Shown here piece after piece: positions 10,382-21,317 of a DNA stretch of 24,258 nucleotides. The notes beneath the pieces are model-generated. The model was given only the letters and a program-made list of their open reading frames with translations. It searched no databases and was not told the DNA's origin. The position numbers and the translations under genes were made by a program. Source of the DNA: Agrocybe praecox (lineage: Eukaryota > Basidiomycota > Agaricomycetes > Agaricales > Agrocybaceae). The DNA is taken from NCBI GenBank assembly GCA_964017145.1, contig CAXHKQ010000276.1, positions 1 to 24,258 of the forward strand. Reading direction: 5' to 3'. How positions within the stretch are numbered: the stretch's first letter is position 1; the number at the start of each line of letters is the position of its first letter.

Positions 10382-10461
10382 TGCTGGCATTCCTTTTCCT
10401 GTCTTCCCTCTGTTCGTCTCTTGCTGGCATTCCTTTACCCGTATTTCTCTCTGTCCGACTC
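10382..10461 (+). repeat. Tandem duplication, 40-bp period
   Basis: TGCTGGCATTCCTTT begins at 10382 and again at 10422. Each copy is followed by a similar pyrimidine-rich stretch (TCTTCCCTCTGTTCGTCTC and ATTTCTCTCTGTCCGACTC). It lies just downstream of the 70-bp repeat, so this is a small cluster of non-coding tandem duplications. Confidence 0.75.
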
Positions 10462-10849
10462 TCAACGTATTTTCCTTTTGCCATGATTTTCCTCTACCTT
10501 GGTATACCACTATTTGGTATTTGTTTTTATTCTCTTTAAACACAATGTTTTATCAATGTTCATTGTTTTATATGGAAATCTATCGTTTTTTCAATCATGC
10601 CAATCTTTGTTCCGAGTGTCTTTCAGAGTAAATTTTATCGTGCACCACTGTGCTTATAACATTTGTCTTCAACGCTCCCAATACTTACTGTCGTTACAAC
10701 ATACATTTTTAAACAATATGAACTTTGTGGTAAAAATCATGAATAGGGATGTAAACAAAAAAACCGGCTCAAGTACAACAGCAAGCCGGGATGGAGCCAA
10801 CGGCGACCGCTAGTAAAGAAGGGCTAAGCGAAATAGGGGTGGGAACTTG
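10462..10849. other. Pyrimidine-rich and AT-rich upstream region of ARP5
   Basis: No gene is supportable. The sequence is rich in T and C on the plus strand up to about 10720 and then becomes GC-richer close to the ARP5 start. The frames at 10499-10813 and, on the opposite strand, 10810-11238 have no recognisable content; the latter is antisense to ARP5 exon 1. Confidence 0.4.
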
Positions 10850-10855
10850 CACGTG
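10850..10855. promoter_or_regulatory. CACGTG E-box upstream of ARP5
   Basis: A palindromic CACGTG lies 61 bp upstream of the ARP5 ATG, next to a TATA-like ATATATTATAT at about 10857-10867. In fungi this hexamer is the core site of bHLH factors such as Cbf1/CPF1. The regulatory role here is inferred. Confidence 0.4.
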
Positions 10856-10915
10856 CATATATTATATTCATGCACATGCCTGAATGTCAGAGACGCCTTT
10901 ACAATCTCTGACACC

Positions 10916-13837
10916 ATGGATCCTGAACCAACGACGACCCCCAAAGCCCAAAACATACATTTTCTACCAACTACGTACCAGGCGAGCTTTCCACCACCAG
11001 CAGAGCCATACGGAAACCACCGTGATGCACACACACCCATAGTGATAGACAACGGGTCGACTAACCTGCGCTGGGGCTTCGGCACCTCGTCAACACCGTT
11101 CGCTGGACCGAACGCCATTGCGAAATACAAAGAGCGCAAGACGAACAAACCTCTACTGCTTTTTGGCGAGGGCATCGATGCGGAGAGCGGTGCAAGGGGA
11201 CAGGCAAAGACACCTTGGGAAGGTGATATCTTGCTCAACTTTGACGCGTTGGTGAGTGCTTTTTTCGATTTTGGAACCGCAAAAGAAACCTTACAGAGTA
11301 TTTTTTCGAGACGTAGGAAAATGCACTAGACTATGCCTTTATCCAGCTCGGCATCGACACACCCACTGTCGACCATCCAGTGCTTATGACTGAACGGTTA
11401 TGCAGTCCGCTGCATTCACGAGCACGTATGTCGGCACCGTAAACCACATTGAATCTGATTACTCATTTGTTTTCAGTGACTTCAGAGTTGATGTTCGAAT
11501 TATATTCTGTCCCATCTCTGGCGTACTGCGTCGACGGACTGATGTCATTCTATCAAAACAACCCTCCACCATCGACCAACGCGCCCTTCACAGCAAACGG
11601 TCTCGTAGTGTCTTTCAATACTGCATCAACGTCCGTAATACCTATATTGAGGGGTAAAGGCCTTTTGAGCCAAGCAAAACGGTGCTATACATCATTCTAG
11701 AGAACAAAATAGCTGAACTAAACGCTATCGTATCGTGCAGGATACCATGGGGTGCATCTCAATCCTCCGAATACTTACTCAAACTCATTCAATTGAAATA
11801 CCCTACGTTTCCAACGCGCGTAATGAACATCCAGACAAACGTATGTCCCCCCTTTTTCTTTGTTTACACAAAAAAAACCAAACCATACCCACCCATAGTG
11901 GATGCTACACAACTTCTGCTCCGTCGCGCCCTCCTTTCCGGAGCTCCTCAACCGCCTGCGCGACCCTCTACAGCTTCGCTCCTCGGAGGTCATCGTCCAG
12001 TTCCCATTCACACTCCCAGTTGTTGAGGAGAAAACCGAGGAAGAGCTGGCTCGTATCGCGGAGAAGAGAAAGGAGCAGGGAAGGAAGTTGCAGGAGATGG
12101 CTGCAAAAACGCGGATGGAGAAGTTGGTTAGGAAGGAGACGGATTTGCAATATTTGACTACGTTGAAGGAGGGGAAGGGTGGGGAGAGCAAGAAGGAGTG
12201 GATGGTGAGTTCAACTATTTTTCGCTTTGTTTTGAACTTGGACTGAAGATTTTCTCAATATCTTTGTTTCTTTAGAGCAAACTCCAAGCGGAAGGTCTCG
12301 AGAACGAGGCTGCTCTTGATGAGGTTATCAAGAAGCTCGACAACGACCTCAAAAAGGCTCGGAGGAAGGAAGCCGGGGAAACAGAAGAACCCATCGTACG
12401 TTCTCCGTCCTTCACATTTGGCGGCTACTGCGATCATTCTGAATTGGTAATAATAGGAAGAACCCTCGTTCCCGCTCGTCGACGTTCCTGATGCAGACGT
12501 ACGTTGTTATTCTCTTTCTCAGTCGCATTCCTTCTCATGCTCTTTTTTTGTTTTGTTATTTTAGCTCGACGAAGAAGGCCTGAAAGAGAAGAAGAAGCAA
12601 AAACTCATGAAAGCCGGATTTGAGGCTCGCATCCGAGCACGCAAAGAAAAGGAACGTGAGAAGGAGGAGAGGGAGCGCGAGGAGAAGAAGGAAGAGGAGG
12701 AGAGAGAGGAGGATTTGGACGGGTGGGCTAGGAAGTTGAAAGGGGAACAGGAGGTTCGTTTTCTTTTTCTCCTTTTCACTATGTTGATTTATATATTTAA
12801 TGCTTTTTGTAGGCTTTGATGTCTAAGATCAAAGATCGAGCACGTAGGCGAGCTGCGTTGACTGATAGGAAGAGTGCCGCTGCTCAAGCGAGGATGAAAA
12901 ACATCGCGTCGTTGGCTGCTGACGATCGCGTGCCAAAGGCAAAGAAGAGAAAAGCGGGTGGAGGTAGTTATCATTCATGTCTTTTTTTTTTTGTCAGCTC
13001 ACGAAATTTGACTTGAACAGAGGATATGTTCGGAGCAGACGATGCTGATTGGGCGATTTATCGTAAAATCGTAAGTCCTTTTCTCCCTCCAAACCACATA
13101 TAACTCGAACTCATCTATGATTGTTATATGACCAGAACACAGCAGCACCCTCTGACGACGAAGAGGATGACCTCACACAACTCCAAGCTATCGAACAAAA
13201 ACTCCTCGCTTATGATCCATCATTCACGAGCAAGCACACGCACGCAGCACTAACGACCCAACGGTCCGCACTGATGTCTGCCTTCCGGCCTTCATACGAC
13301 GAAGGCGACGTGGAGGGGCACACCCGCATCCACCTCAACACCGAGCGCTGGAGGGTATGCGAGGCGTACTTCTCACCAGGCATGGCAGGGGTGGACTCTG
13401 CCGGCCTCACAGAGGTCATACAGAACCTCGTCCCGTCGTTCATCCCCTCGCTTTCGCTTGCGTCCAACCAACAGTTGGACTATCCCGAGGATAGAGCCCA
13501 GGTCCTTCAAAATGTATTTTTGACGGGGTCCGCATCCCAGTTCCCTGGACTCAAGGAACGCCTGCATGCAGCACTGCAGTCTCTCCTGCCCCCTGGGTCA
13601 CCAATCAACGTCGTGCGCGCTGCAGACCCCGCGCTAGATGCGTGGAAGGGCATGGCAGCGTTCAGCCGCACGGACGAGTTCCGAAGAGTCAGCGTTACCA
13701 AGGCCGAATACGATGAGTACGGTGGAGAACGAATCAAGAAGTGGTGGGGGAGTAATTGGAATTACGCGACTGTCCCGGTAGAACAGGCAACTGGAGGAAA
13801 AGGCGAGAATGATGATATGGAGGTGGATAGTGATTGA
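10916..13837 (+). CDS. ARP5: Actin-related protein 5 (INO80 complex subunit)
   Basis: The gene encodes nuclear actin-related protein Arp5, a core INO80 subunit that couples Ino80 ATPase activity to nucleosome sliding together with Ies6. Exons are 10916-11251, 11317-11425, 11477-11681, 11741-11840, 11899-12204, 12276-12395, 12457-12498, 12565-12753, 12813-12963, 13021-13070 and 13136-13837, totalling 2310 nt or 769 aa, close to the usual Arp5 length. The actin-fold phosphate-1 motif is IVIDNGSTNLRWGF near residue 42. ENALDYAFIQLGI, HPVLMTERLCSPLHSR, LVVSFNTASTSVIP and AKRIPWGASQSSEYLLKLIQLKYP follow the family order. The long charged insertion in the second half (EEKTEEELARIAEKRKEQGRK; QKLMKAGFEARIRARKEKERE) is the coiled Arp5-specific insertion. 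The end returns to the actin fold with VFLTGSASQFPGLKERL. The start at MDPEP follows ACACC, a good context. It is convergent with SEC4. Confidence 0.95.
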
Positions 13838-14283
13838 TTGATTTATATCAGTTATATACCTTGTCTTGTTTTCTTTCCTGTATATTCCAATCCGTTTCTA
13901 GTGTTTTCCATTTCCATGTATCTTTGTACGTAGGCTGATGCAAATGTATTACAATCTGATAGAGAACTTAAGTATATGGGAAAAGGAAAAACGATGCATA
14001 GGAAGATGAGGGGGAATCAAATCGTATCTGTCTGTGTATGTACGTCACGGAACCAATTGAAAGAAGGTGGTGAAGCGTCATTTATCCAGGACGGGGGGTG
14101 AGGGGTAAGTAACTGGAAAAGCGCGAGCGAGTGTATCTATCCACGAACGCACAAATAGTGGCTGGCGGCATAATTCCATAAAACGAAAGAAAAGATTATA
14201 CAGTGACAACAACAGCGTGAGATATAAAACAAGGAGGAGGATATGCGGAAATGTGGGGTGTCCAGACCTTTGGGATGAGTTGT
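13838..14283. other. 3' intergenic region between convergent ARP5 and SEC4
   Basis: This 446-bp stretch separates the two stop codons and must hold both 3' ends. No AATAAA hexamer is obvious on either strand; AT-rich variants and TG-rich tracts are present. No additional gene is seen. Confidence 0.5.
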
Positions 14284-15215
<932 letters not shown>

Positions 15216-15355
15216 TGTCAGAAAGTAAGACTTGAAGGGAATTCAGGATATAATGTGGGCTGGAAGAGTAAGTGCGGGATTTGCTATGGAGTATGTGGTG
15301 GACAGCCTCTGCAGTATCTCGTCCCTTCATTTCCACCTCCGCCAGCAACCCCAGC

Positions 15356-15361
15356 CACGTG
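15356..15361. promoter_or_regulatory. CACGTG E-box upstream of SEC4
   Basis: A palindromic CACGTG lies 141 bp upstream of the SEC4 ATG, in a GC-rich stretch (about 15310-15425) that is probably the promoter. Function is inferred from the motif only. Confidence 0.35.
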
Positions 15362-17205
15362 GGCTGCATGTGACAATCCCCCATGCGCAGCCGCCGTTTC
15401 AGGGGCTTTCCGCGCCCCGAGCGCACAGTGCCTAATTTTCTGCGAAGGTGTATATACTGAGCATTCAACAACCTCTTCTCTGGCTTTCTGATTCTGCTTC
15501 AATTTTAGCGTGCGATATTGCTCATTAATGATTTAGTACCAACAAGGCCCCAAAGTTTACGTTCTATTGTCGTACTAATTTAGGCGCTGGTGATGTCTTC
15601 ATAATTCCAGAGCTCTCATTGAAGTGAGAAGCTATTCAATGTCTTTATTGGGAATCCAGAGACCATAACAAATTAGAGTATTACTCGAATCATTACTCCG
15701 TAGATTAGCAATCACACCCCCAAGTTGGAAATTGTGATAACATAAAAACCTCTTTACCCGTGGCAATGGCCCCTTGCTAGGCTGATTCTCGAGAAGTCAC
15801 ACATCTCGTTCCCAAAGCTGGATTAAAAGTTAATCTCACTCCAATTAAGCGCGAGATTTTAGGTTACCCAGAACAAGTAATTCCTTCGATCCTCTTTCGG
15901 ATAGAATGCCACACAATGTCTTCTATCCATACCGAAACCATATGTGACTAAACCAGCCTAGTAGTAAAGTTTTTTTTTCCCAGCGTTTTTAAAAATGCCT
16001 TCAGAAAGTTTCGAAACCACACACACAATGTACCTCCCAGAAGAGACTCGTCCACGAAGCAAAAATTCATTGAAACTTTGCGGCACTGTATACGAGCAAC
16101 ATACTGTGACGAAAGTGACAGCCGTGACTTGGGTAAGCGACGGCAGTTTGGTTTCGGCACACAGAGGAACTTAGAACAGGTAAAGACGGGCTTAACTTGA
16201 ATAAATTCACTGGGGTTTTAGCTACGAGATAGTACAGCTTATATACTATAGAGTAGCTAAATAAAAGGAGTAAAAATGCGAAGAAAAACGGACTCTGCAT
16301 AAGCAATAACTTGTAATATGGAGCAAAAGAATGGAAGTAAAGAAAGGAACATGTGGAAAGGAACATTATAGAAGTATAGCAATGAAAGTAAGAGGTTTCA
16401 AGGAACATGGAATGAAGGGATAAATGAGCGACGAAGGCAAGACGAAGGTATGAGGAAGTGAGTGATAAGATAAGATAAGAAATTAAATGATCGTGTGATG
16501 TGATGGAAAATCATATTCGTTACACATACGTTCAACTTGAATTGACTCCTTTTTACCTGTTGATCGTTATGAGTCTCGCAAGGTTTAGCCTATTCTTCTC
16601 TCAACCTCAACTACAAATAACAGGATTGACGCAATTCGCCATCACAGAGTATACGCGAGAACAAAGGGAAAGCTATACAAACGGACATCGAAAGAATTGA
16701 AGTCCGCTCCCGTGTCGTATTCCGCATTCCTAAAACACCCTGACGCCGTCGATACTTTTGAAAAACTCCCTCAAAATCTCTCACCCTCAAATCTTCTCAC
16801 GATACCTTTTTAAACGTGAAATCCACCCGGCACCAGCCACTCCAAAAAAATTTCTCCTATAGAGTATACTAGTCTCCACAATGTAATTCCCGATTCCTCG
16901 AATATTTCGTGATTTATGAGTCCAGATAAGCGACATAGTGTCTAGTATTCCGTGTCAATGATCAACGAGGGCAGAGAGATGACATAGTTGGTTACGCATA
17001 GGGATCGGCTACGTCCTAGAGAAAAAACTTCGGGAACAACAGCTTTGTCTATGTCAGACTGTCAATGTGTACTACAGAGTCAGCGTTGAGACTAAAGTGC
17101 CAATCTTTCGGTCTTCATTATTCGTTGCCATTTTCCGCGAGAGCATTTTGGAAGGGCGTATAGGGTCGCATGCTGGTGCTTCAGTATCAGTGATGTGCTT
17201 TGACC

Positions 17206-17275
17206 CAGTGTTCTAGTCGACGCCTAAAAAGAATAGTCGAGTCGCCGATGACACCGACTAAAGTAATTAGTCGAG
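17206..17275. mobile_element. Possible solo end of a second hAT-like element
   Basis: The sequence starts CAGTGTTCTAGTCGACG, which resembles a hAT terminus (CAGNG start). It is followed by repeated TAGTCGA/CGACTA motifs on both strands, including CGACTA-AAGTAAT-TAGTCG as a small inverted repeat ending near 17274. Repeated short motifs next to such a start are typical of hAT subterminal regions. No partner end and no transposase fragment are visible, so this could be a solo remnant, a MITE fragment or coincidence. The motifs differ from those of the 1408-5113 element. Confidence 0.3.
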
Positions 17276-17903
17276 ATTTGTATGACCAACTTGAGATTTG
17301 TTGCAGTGTTTGTTTAAAGGCGGACTGAAAGATGGATATTTCTCGCTAGGCTGTATGCCATCACTAGTTAGTAGTTACTGACCGATTTCGCGCGTTCTGC
17401 GTCAACAGGAACATCTCCGATGGAATAAGAAGAAAGGCAAGATTCTCATGTATTTGACTGTTATCTGAGGGCTACATGTTATATCTAATGCTACAGAAAA
17501 CCGTATGTGTAAAGTGTACTTATTCGGTCTGACGACGGTGGCACATGAGTTCCAGAGTCCAGACTTACTAGAAGTCACTTGAGTATATCGATATGAAATT
17601 CAAGTACTCTTCTTCTGCATATGTTGCCCCTTTTCTATGAGACTCCTTTTCTAGTTACTTGTCAAAGAGAACAATGTATCCGACATATCTACAATCACTT
17701 ATCTTTTGGATACAGGGTCCAATAGAAGGTTCTACGTTTGATCATACAGAACGCACCAATCAAGAAATTAATATGGAAAGCCAATGGAATTATCTTTTCC
17801 TCCCTTTGTGTGGCTTCTCGGCAGAATTCATGCAAAAACAATGGACGTGAGAACGCGGCTTCGGGAAATCTTCGGTTTTGATGTCATCGTGTGAAATCGC
17901 GAC

Positions 17904-17909
17904 CACGTG
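17904..17909. promoter_or_regulatory. CACGTG E-box upstream of the FunK1 gene
   Basis: A palindromic CACGTG lies about 100 bp upstream of the proposed FunK1 start codon, in the only GC-richer part of its promoter. Regulatory function is inferred. Confidence 0.35.
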
Positions 17910-18007
17910 CATCATAATTGGTTTGAACGACGTTACTAGCGAGATTATAGGTCACTGATACTTAAGGACTGCCAAAATGGCGTCCTCAATCCCCAACATC
18001 TCTCGCA

Positions 18008-21000
18008 ATGGCGCAGCCTTCTGAGTGAGTTCCGTCACCTTACATAAAATCATGCAGTTCCTGAACTTTCAATGCTACGTCGTAGTGCAGAATCCGCGCC
18101 ACCGTCGACCCCACCCAATTCAACGACCCAGTAAGCCTTGTTGACGAAACTATACAATTACAATAACTGGTACTGATATAATTTAGTTTACCAACTCCTG
18201 ATTAAGGAGTTACAAATAAAAAAGCCAACAGCAATAACAAGTAATTCACAAATTTATTTTCCGCGTGAATGCTATATTAATGTTGCTCGCAGAAACACCG
18301 AAACCATTCGCACAAATCGCACAAACGGTGGCACGGCAGGAATTACCAGTCTACGCCAGCAGATTGGAAAGGAGATGAGCGGGGAGATTGTTATTTGTGA
18401 TGTGGAGGAACACCTAAGGACGTATTGTCCATTTGTCCCCAGCGACGCGGACGTCAAGGCTTGTATGGACCGAATGGTCGCAGACCGTGGAGACGGCGAA
18501 GGCCCTGTACTCACTCGGATCCCTGCTGATCCTGATGATGATACCACGAGAGCTCACGAGTGGTTTACTGATTTTCACGATCTTTCTTTCACAACAGAAA
18601 AAAAAGTCTTTTCCCATTTAGTACCAATTTCCAAGTACATCGAAGAGAGCGACATTGAAGGTCGCGAACTTGGATTCACATACTACGACTGCCCAGACAG
18701 AGCCATCCAGTCAGATATTCAAGGCTCTACGAACAAAATTGACGCCTGTTTTCTGCCGCTGGACTGTCCCCTTCCGCGCCCAGAGGAAGACACTCCTGAT
18801 TCCGGTCTAGGGTCTCTAGACTCGTGCTTTCCTCCTATTCCGACATCCCTTTCCGTCCCAAACGATGCTTCCAATACACCACCAGAATTGCAGGGCGCCG
18901 TCCCAGGGATCAATATCGAGCACACTCAGAAGAAAACCAGGCTCGAACATCACACTGCGAATATTCCGGTGGCTTGTGAATGGAAGTTGGGGAAAACATC
19001 GGAGGATAGGTATAGGGTGCGCCTTAACTCCTACTTGATGTTTGAATGCGCCTTGAGTTGATTGTTGAACGTCATTTTTCAGAACGTTCAGCAAGTCGTA
19101 TCGGCCATGGTACAAGTGATGAACGATGACGTTCGTCGTAAGTTCTCGTATGGGGTACGTACGCAGCATGCGTGTCATTCATTCGTTTCCAAGTCCACTA
19201 TTGAAAATTCACCTTCTAGCTCACCATCGAGGCGAACGAATTGAGTTTATGGTATTTCTCTCGATCTCATTCGGCAGTGTCTAAACCGGTCGACTTCGTG
19301 GAGGTACGTTGCTATTTTTCAGTCTTGGAGTTGCAATGTTAAAGAACTTGCTAGAATCCGGCCCTATTAATCAAGGTTTTCATGTCCTTCATGTTTGCAA
19401 CACGGGAAGAAATGGGCTACGACAGTATGATCACAAGACACGATGATGGAAAGTATACCTACCAAATCCCAAGCACTATCGCAGACGAAGAGCCGCGTTT
19501 TTTCCGCACCATTGATACGATCTCCGAGTATCGTTCTAACAACATAACTGGACGAATGGCTCGAGTTTGGCTGGTTAAAGAAGTCAAATCATCTGCCACC
19601 GATGCTGTATCCGTCTCCGCTGGTCGTACATGTGTTCTCAAGGATGTCTGGCTCGACGACAGCGCCTTAACCGAGAAGGAGATACAAAACAGTATCTTCA
19701 ATGATATTGAAAACTTCTGGCGTCTCCCTTCATTACCTTCCACAAAGGCCAAGCTTCAAAAGTTCAAGGAGGATCATCAAGAAATTGTCGACAGTCAACA
19801 ATACAAGCAGTATTTTCTTACCATTCAAACCGATTACACAGGGGACAAGACAAAACAAGGAGCCCAAGGTGCTGTTAGGTCCAAGGGTTTATTCAAGAGT
19901 CCCGTGCACAGTTCGGCAGCATCTGGTACTAGGACGCAAACTGGAAACGCCACCCGGACTGCCCATACCGAATTGCACCCTTTGGAGCTGAATGCTGACA
20001 TAGAAGATATCAACCGAGCGTATGCGCAGAAGAAACAGTACCGTGTTGTGTTCGAAGAAAATTGTGTAGCTCTTGGGAAGCTGCCGACGCTCGGGGAAGT
20101 CATTGATGTTGCCGCGCAAACCCTCATTTGTATGTCTAAACCGATTTTCTTTCCTTCACTGTCCTTATTTGTGGATTACAGCTTTGCAGCTCATGTTTTG
20201 CGCTGGCTGGGTCCATCGCGACGTCAGCTCAGGCAATATCCTGGCTTACAAAGCTCAAGAGAATGATTCCTGGACGGCAAAGCTTTCAGATCTCGAATAT
20301 GCAAAGCGCTTTCCACCCCCAGAGGGCACTGAGCCTTCAAAAGATCCGAAGACGGTATGTCTATCTTTGCCTCGTTATATATCACTCGTACCTGATGGCA
20401 ATAATTTTACATCGCAGGGGACTCCGCATTTTATGCCTCACGAGATTCTTGCAAAGTCATATCTCGGAATCAATTCCGAAATCGTCAAGGAGTATACGGA
20501 GAATGATATCGAGAACTTACTTCAACAAGCACAGGTTAAGACAGGTATCGCTAAATTGAATGAAAGCGTGCCCGTTTACGTTGTCCATAACTTTCAACAC
20601 GATCTGGAGTCACTATGGTGGATCATCCTTTGGACCTTGACCCATCGTACTCAGCACACCAAAGCTCAAGAGTATGCCAGCAACATTTTCAGGAATACAA
20701 TGTCCCTTTCAGAAGCAAGATCCCGTGCTTTTCGAGAGTCTATCCATAACAATCTGATGGACCATCTGGATCCAGAGCTTCATTCTTTTGTGCGCCCCAT
20801 GGATCTTCTTCGGGAAACTATGTGGAGCCAATACGTGCTCCGTGCGCAAAAGAATCTAATCTTTTCCGTTGATTCCTATTGCGACGTCCATAATCTCTTC
20901 CAACGTATAATTCAACACATCCTTTTCCAAGAAAGTCAGGCATGGCGTAGCTATTCCCTCAGGGTTCACAATCCTGAAGTGGATGGAAAAACATTGAACG

Positions 21001-21134
21001 AAGGGGCTCCAGGGCGTTGCAAACGGGCACGCTCTGACGATTCTTACGAACCGTCTGCTTCTGGTAGTAGTAGTAGCTCGGCGGCGTCCGGTAACAGTAG
21101 CGTTGAGCAGAAACACAAACGTGTCAAGAAATAA
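18008..21134 (+). CDS. FunK1-family fungal protein kinase
   Basis: Exons are 18008-18024, 18086-18130, 18293-19016, 19083-19154, 19220-19303, 19355-20129, 20182-20354 and 20418-21134, totalling 2607 nt or 868 aa, a normal FunK1 length. FunK1 is a fungus-specific kinase family, strongly expanded in mushroom-forming species; substrates are unknown. The catalytic loop is VHRDVSSGNIL (HRD at 584-586, Asn 591), and the metal-binding motif reads SDLEYAK, with DLE where canonical kinases have DFG. The activation segment ends GTPHFMPHEIL, followed by HDLESLWWIILWTLTHR, a FunK1 hallmark. The N-terminal half contains ACEWKLGK and other conserved FunK1 blocks but no classical glycine loop. The C-terminal tail is Ser-rich and ends KHKRVKK, a possible nuclear signal. 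The start is the least certain part: the first exon is 17 nt, and an out-of-frame ATG sits at 17977. A second kinase-like gene follows 184 bp downstream on the same strand. Confidence 0.9.
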
Positions 21135-21185
21135 TTACTCTTCTTTCGTCGCAGGTCTTATCACCTTACTTTGTATATTGTTCCA

Positions 21186-21191
21186 AATAAA
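21186..21191 (+). terminator. AATAAA polyadenylation signal of the FunK1 gene
   Basis: A canonical AATAAA hexamer lies 52 nt after the FunK1 stop codon, within a T-rich stretch. Position and sequence fit a 3' end signal; cleavage was not observed. Confidence 0.45.
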
Positions 21192-21252
21192 CTTTCTGCT
21201 GAATACATTTGCCTATGTAACATTTTCCGCCAGATAAATCTTCTAGGGTATT

Positions 21253-21273
21253 ATGTGACATGTGACATGTGAC
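21253..21273 (+). repeat. Three tandem ATGTGAC heptamers in the kinase-pair spacer
   Basis: ATGTGAC occurs three times back to back, ending about 45 bp upstream of the second kinase gene's start. It could be a short promoter element array or a small slippage repeat. Confidence 0.6.
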
Positions 21274-21317
21274 CATGTCCTTCCTGTCCTGTAATATGTG
21301 CCTTAATGAATGTCCAG

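Larger units (their letters stand above)
15216..18007. other. 2.8-kb AT-rich gene desert between SEC4 and FunK1
   Basis: No supportable gene. The open frames here (for example 15948-16408 minus, 16500-16700 plus, 17659-17850 plus) are AT-driven and carry no domain. Contents worth naming are the GC-rich SEC4 promoter (about 15310-15425), a purine-rich tract (about 16260-16500) that includes tandem GATAA motifs near 16468-16480, a possible hAT-like terminus at 17206-17275, and the FunK1 promoter at the right end. Confidence 0.45.

Noticed and set aside
10160..10543. Minus-strand 127-codon frame with repeated NGQHF/STFSEL-like peptide segments
   Set aside because: The peptide repeats come from the 70-bp DNA tandem repeat. 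The period is not a multiple of three, so frames rotate between copies, and there is no domain.
10810..11238. Long minus-strand frame opposite ARP5 exon 1
   Set aside because: It is the antisense shadow of a well-supported conserved exon, with no domain of its own.
16067..16408. Minus-strand 113-codon hydrophobic frame
   Set aside because: The hydrophobicity comes from reading a purine-rich tract on its pyrimidine-rich strand (Phe, Leu, Ser codons). No family pattern is visible.
18131..18292. Extra exon inside the 162-bp FunK1 intron 2, starting at the TTTAG acceptor near 18186
   Set aside because: Joining it gives an immediate in-frame stop, whereas splicing directly to 18293 keeps the frame and the expected FunK1 sequence.
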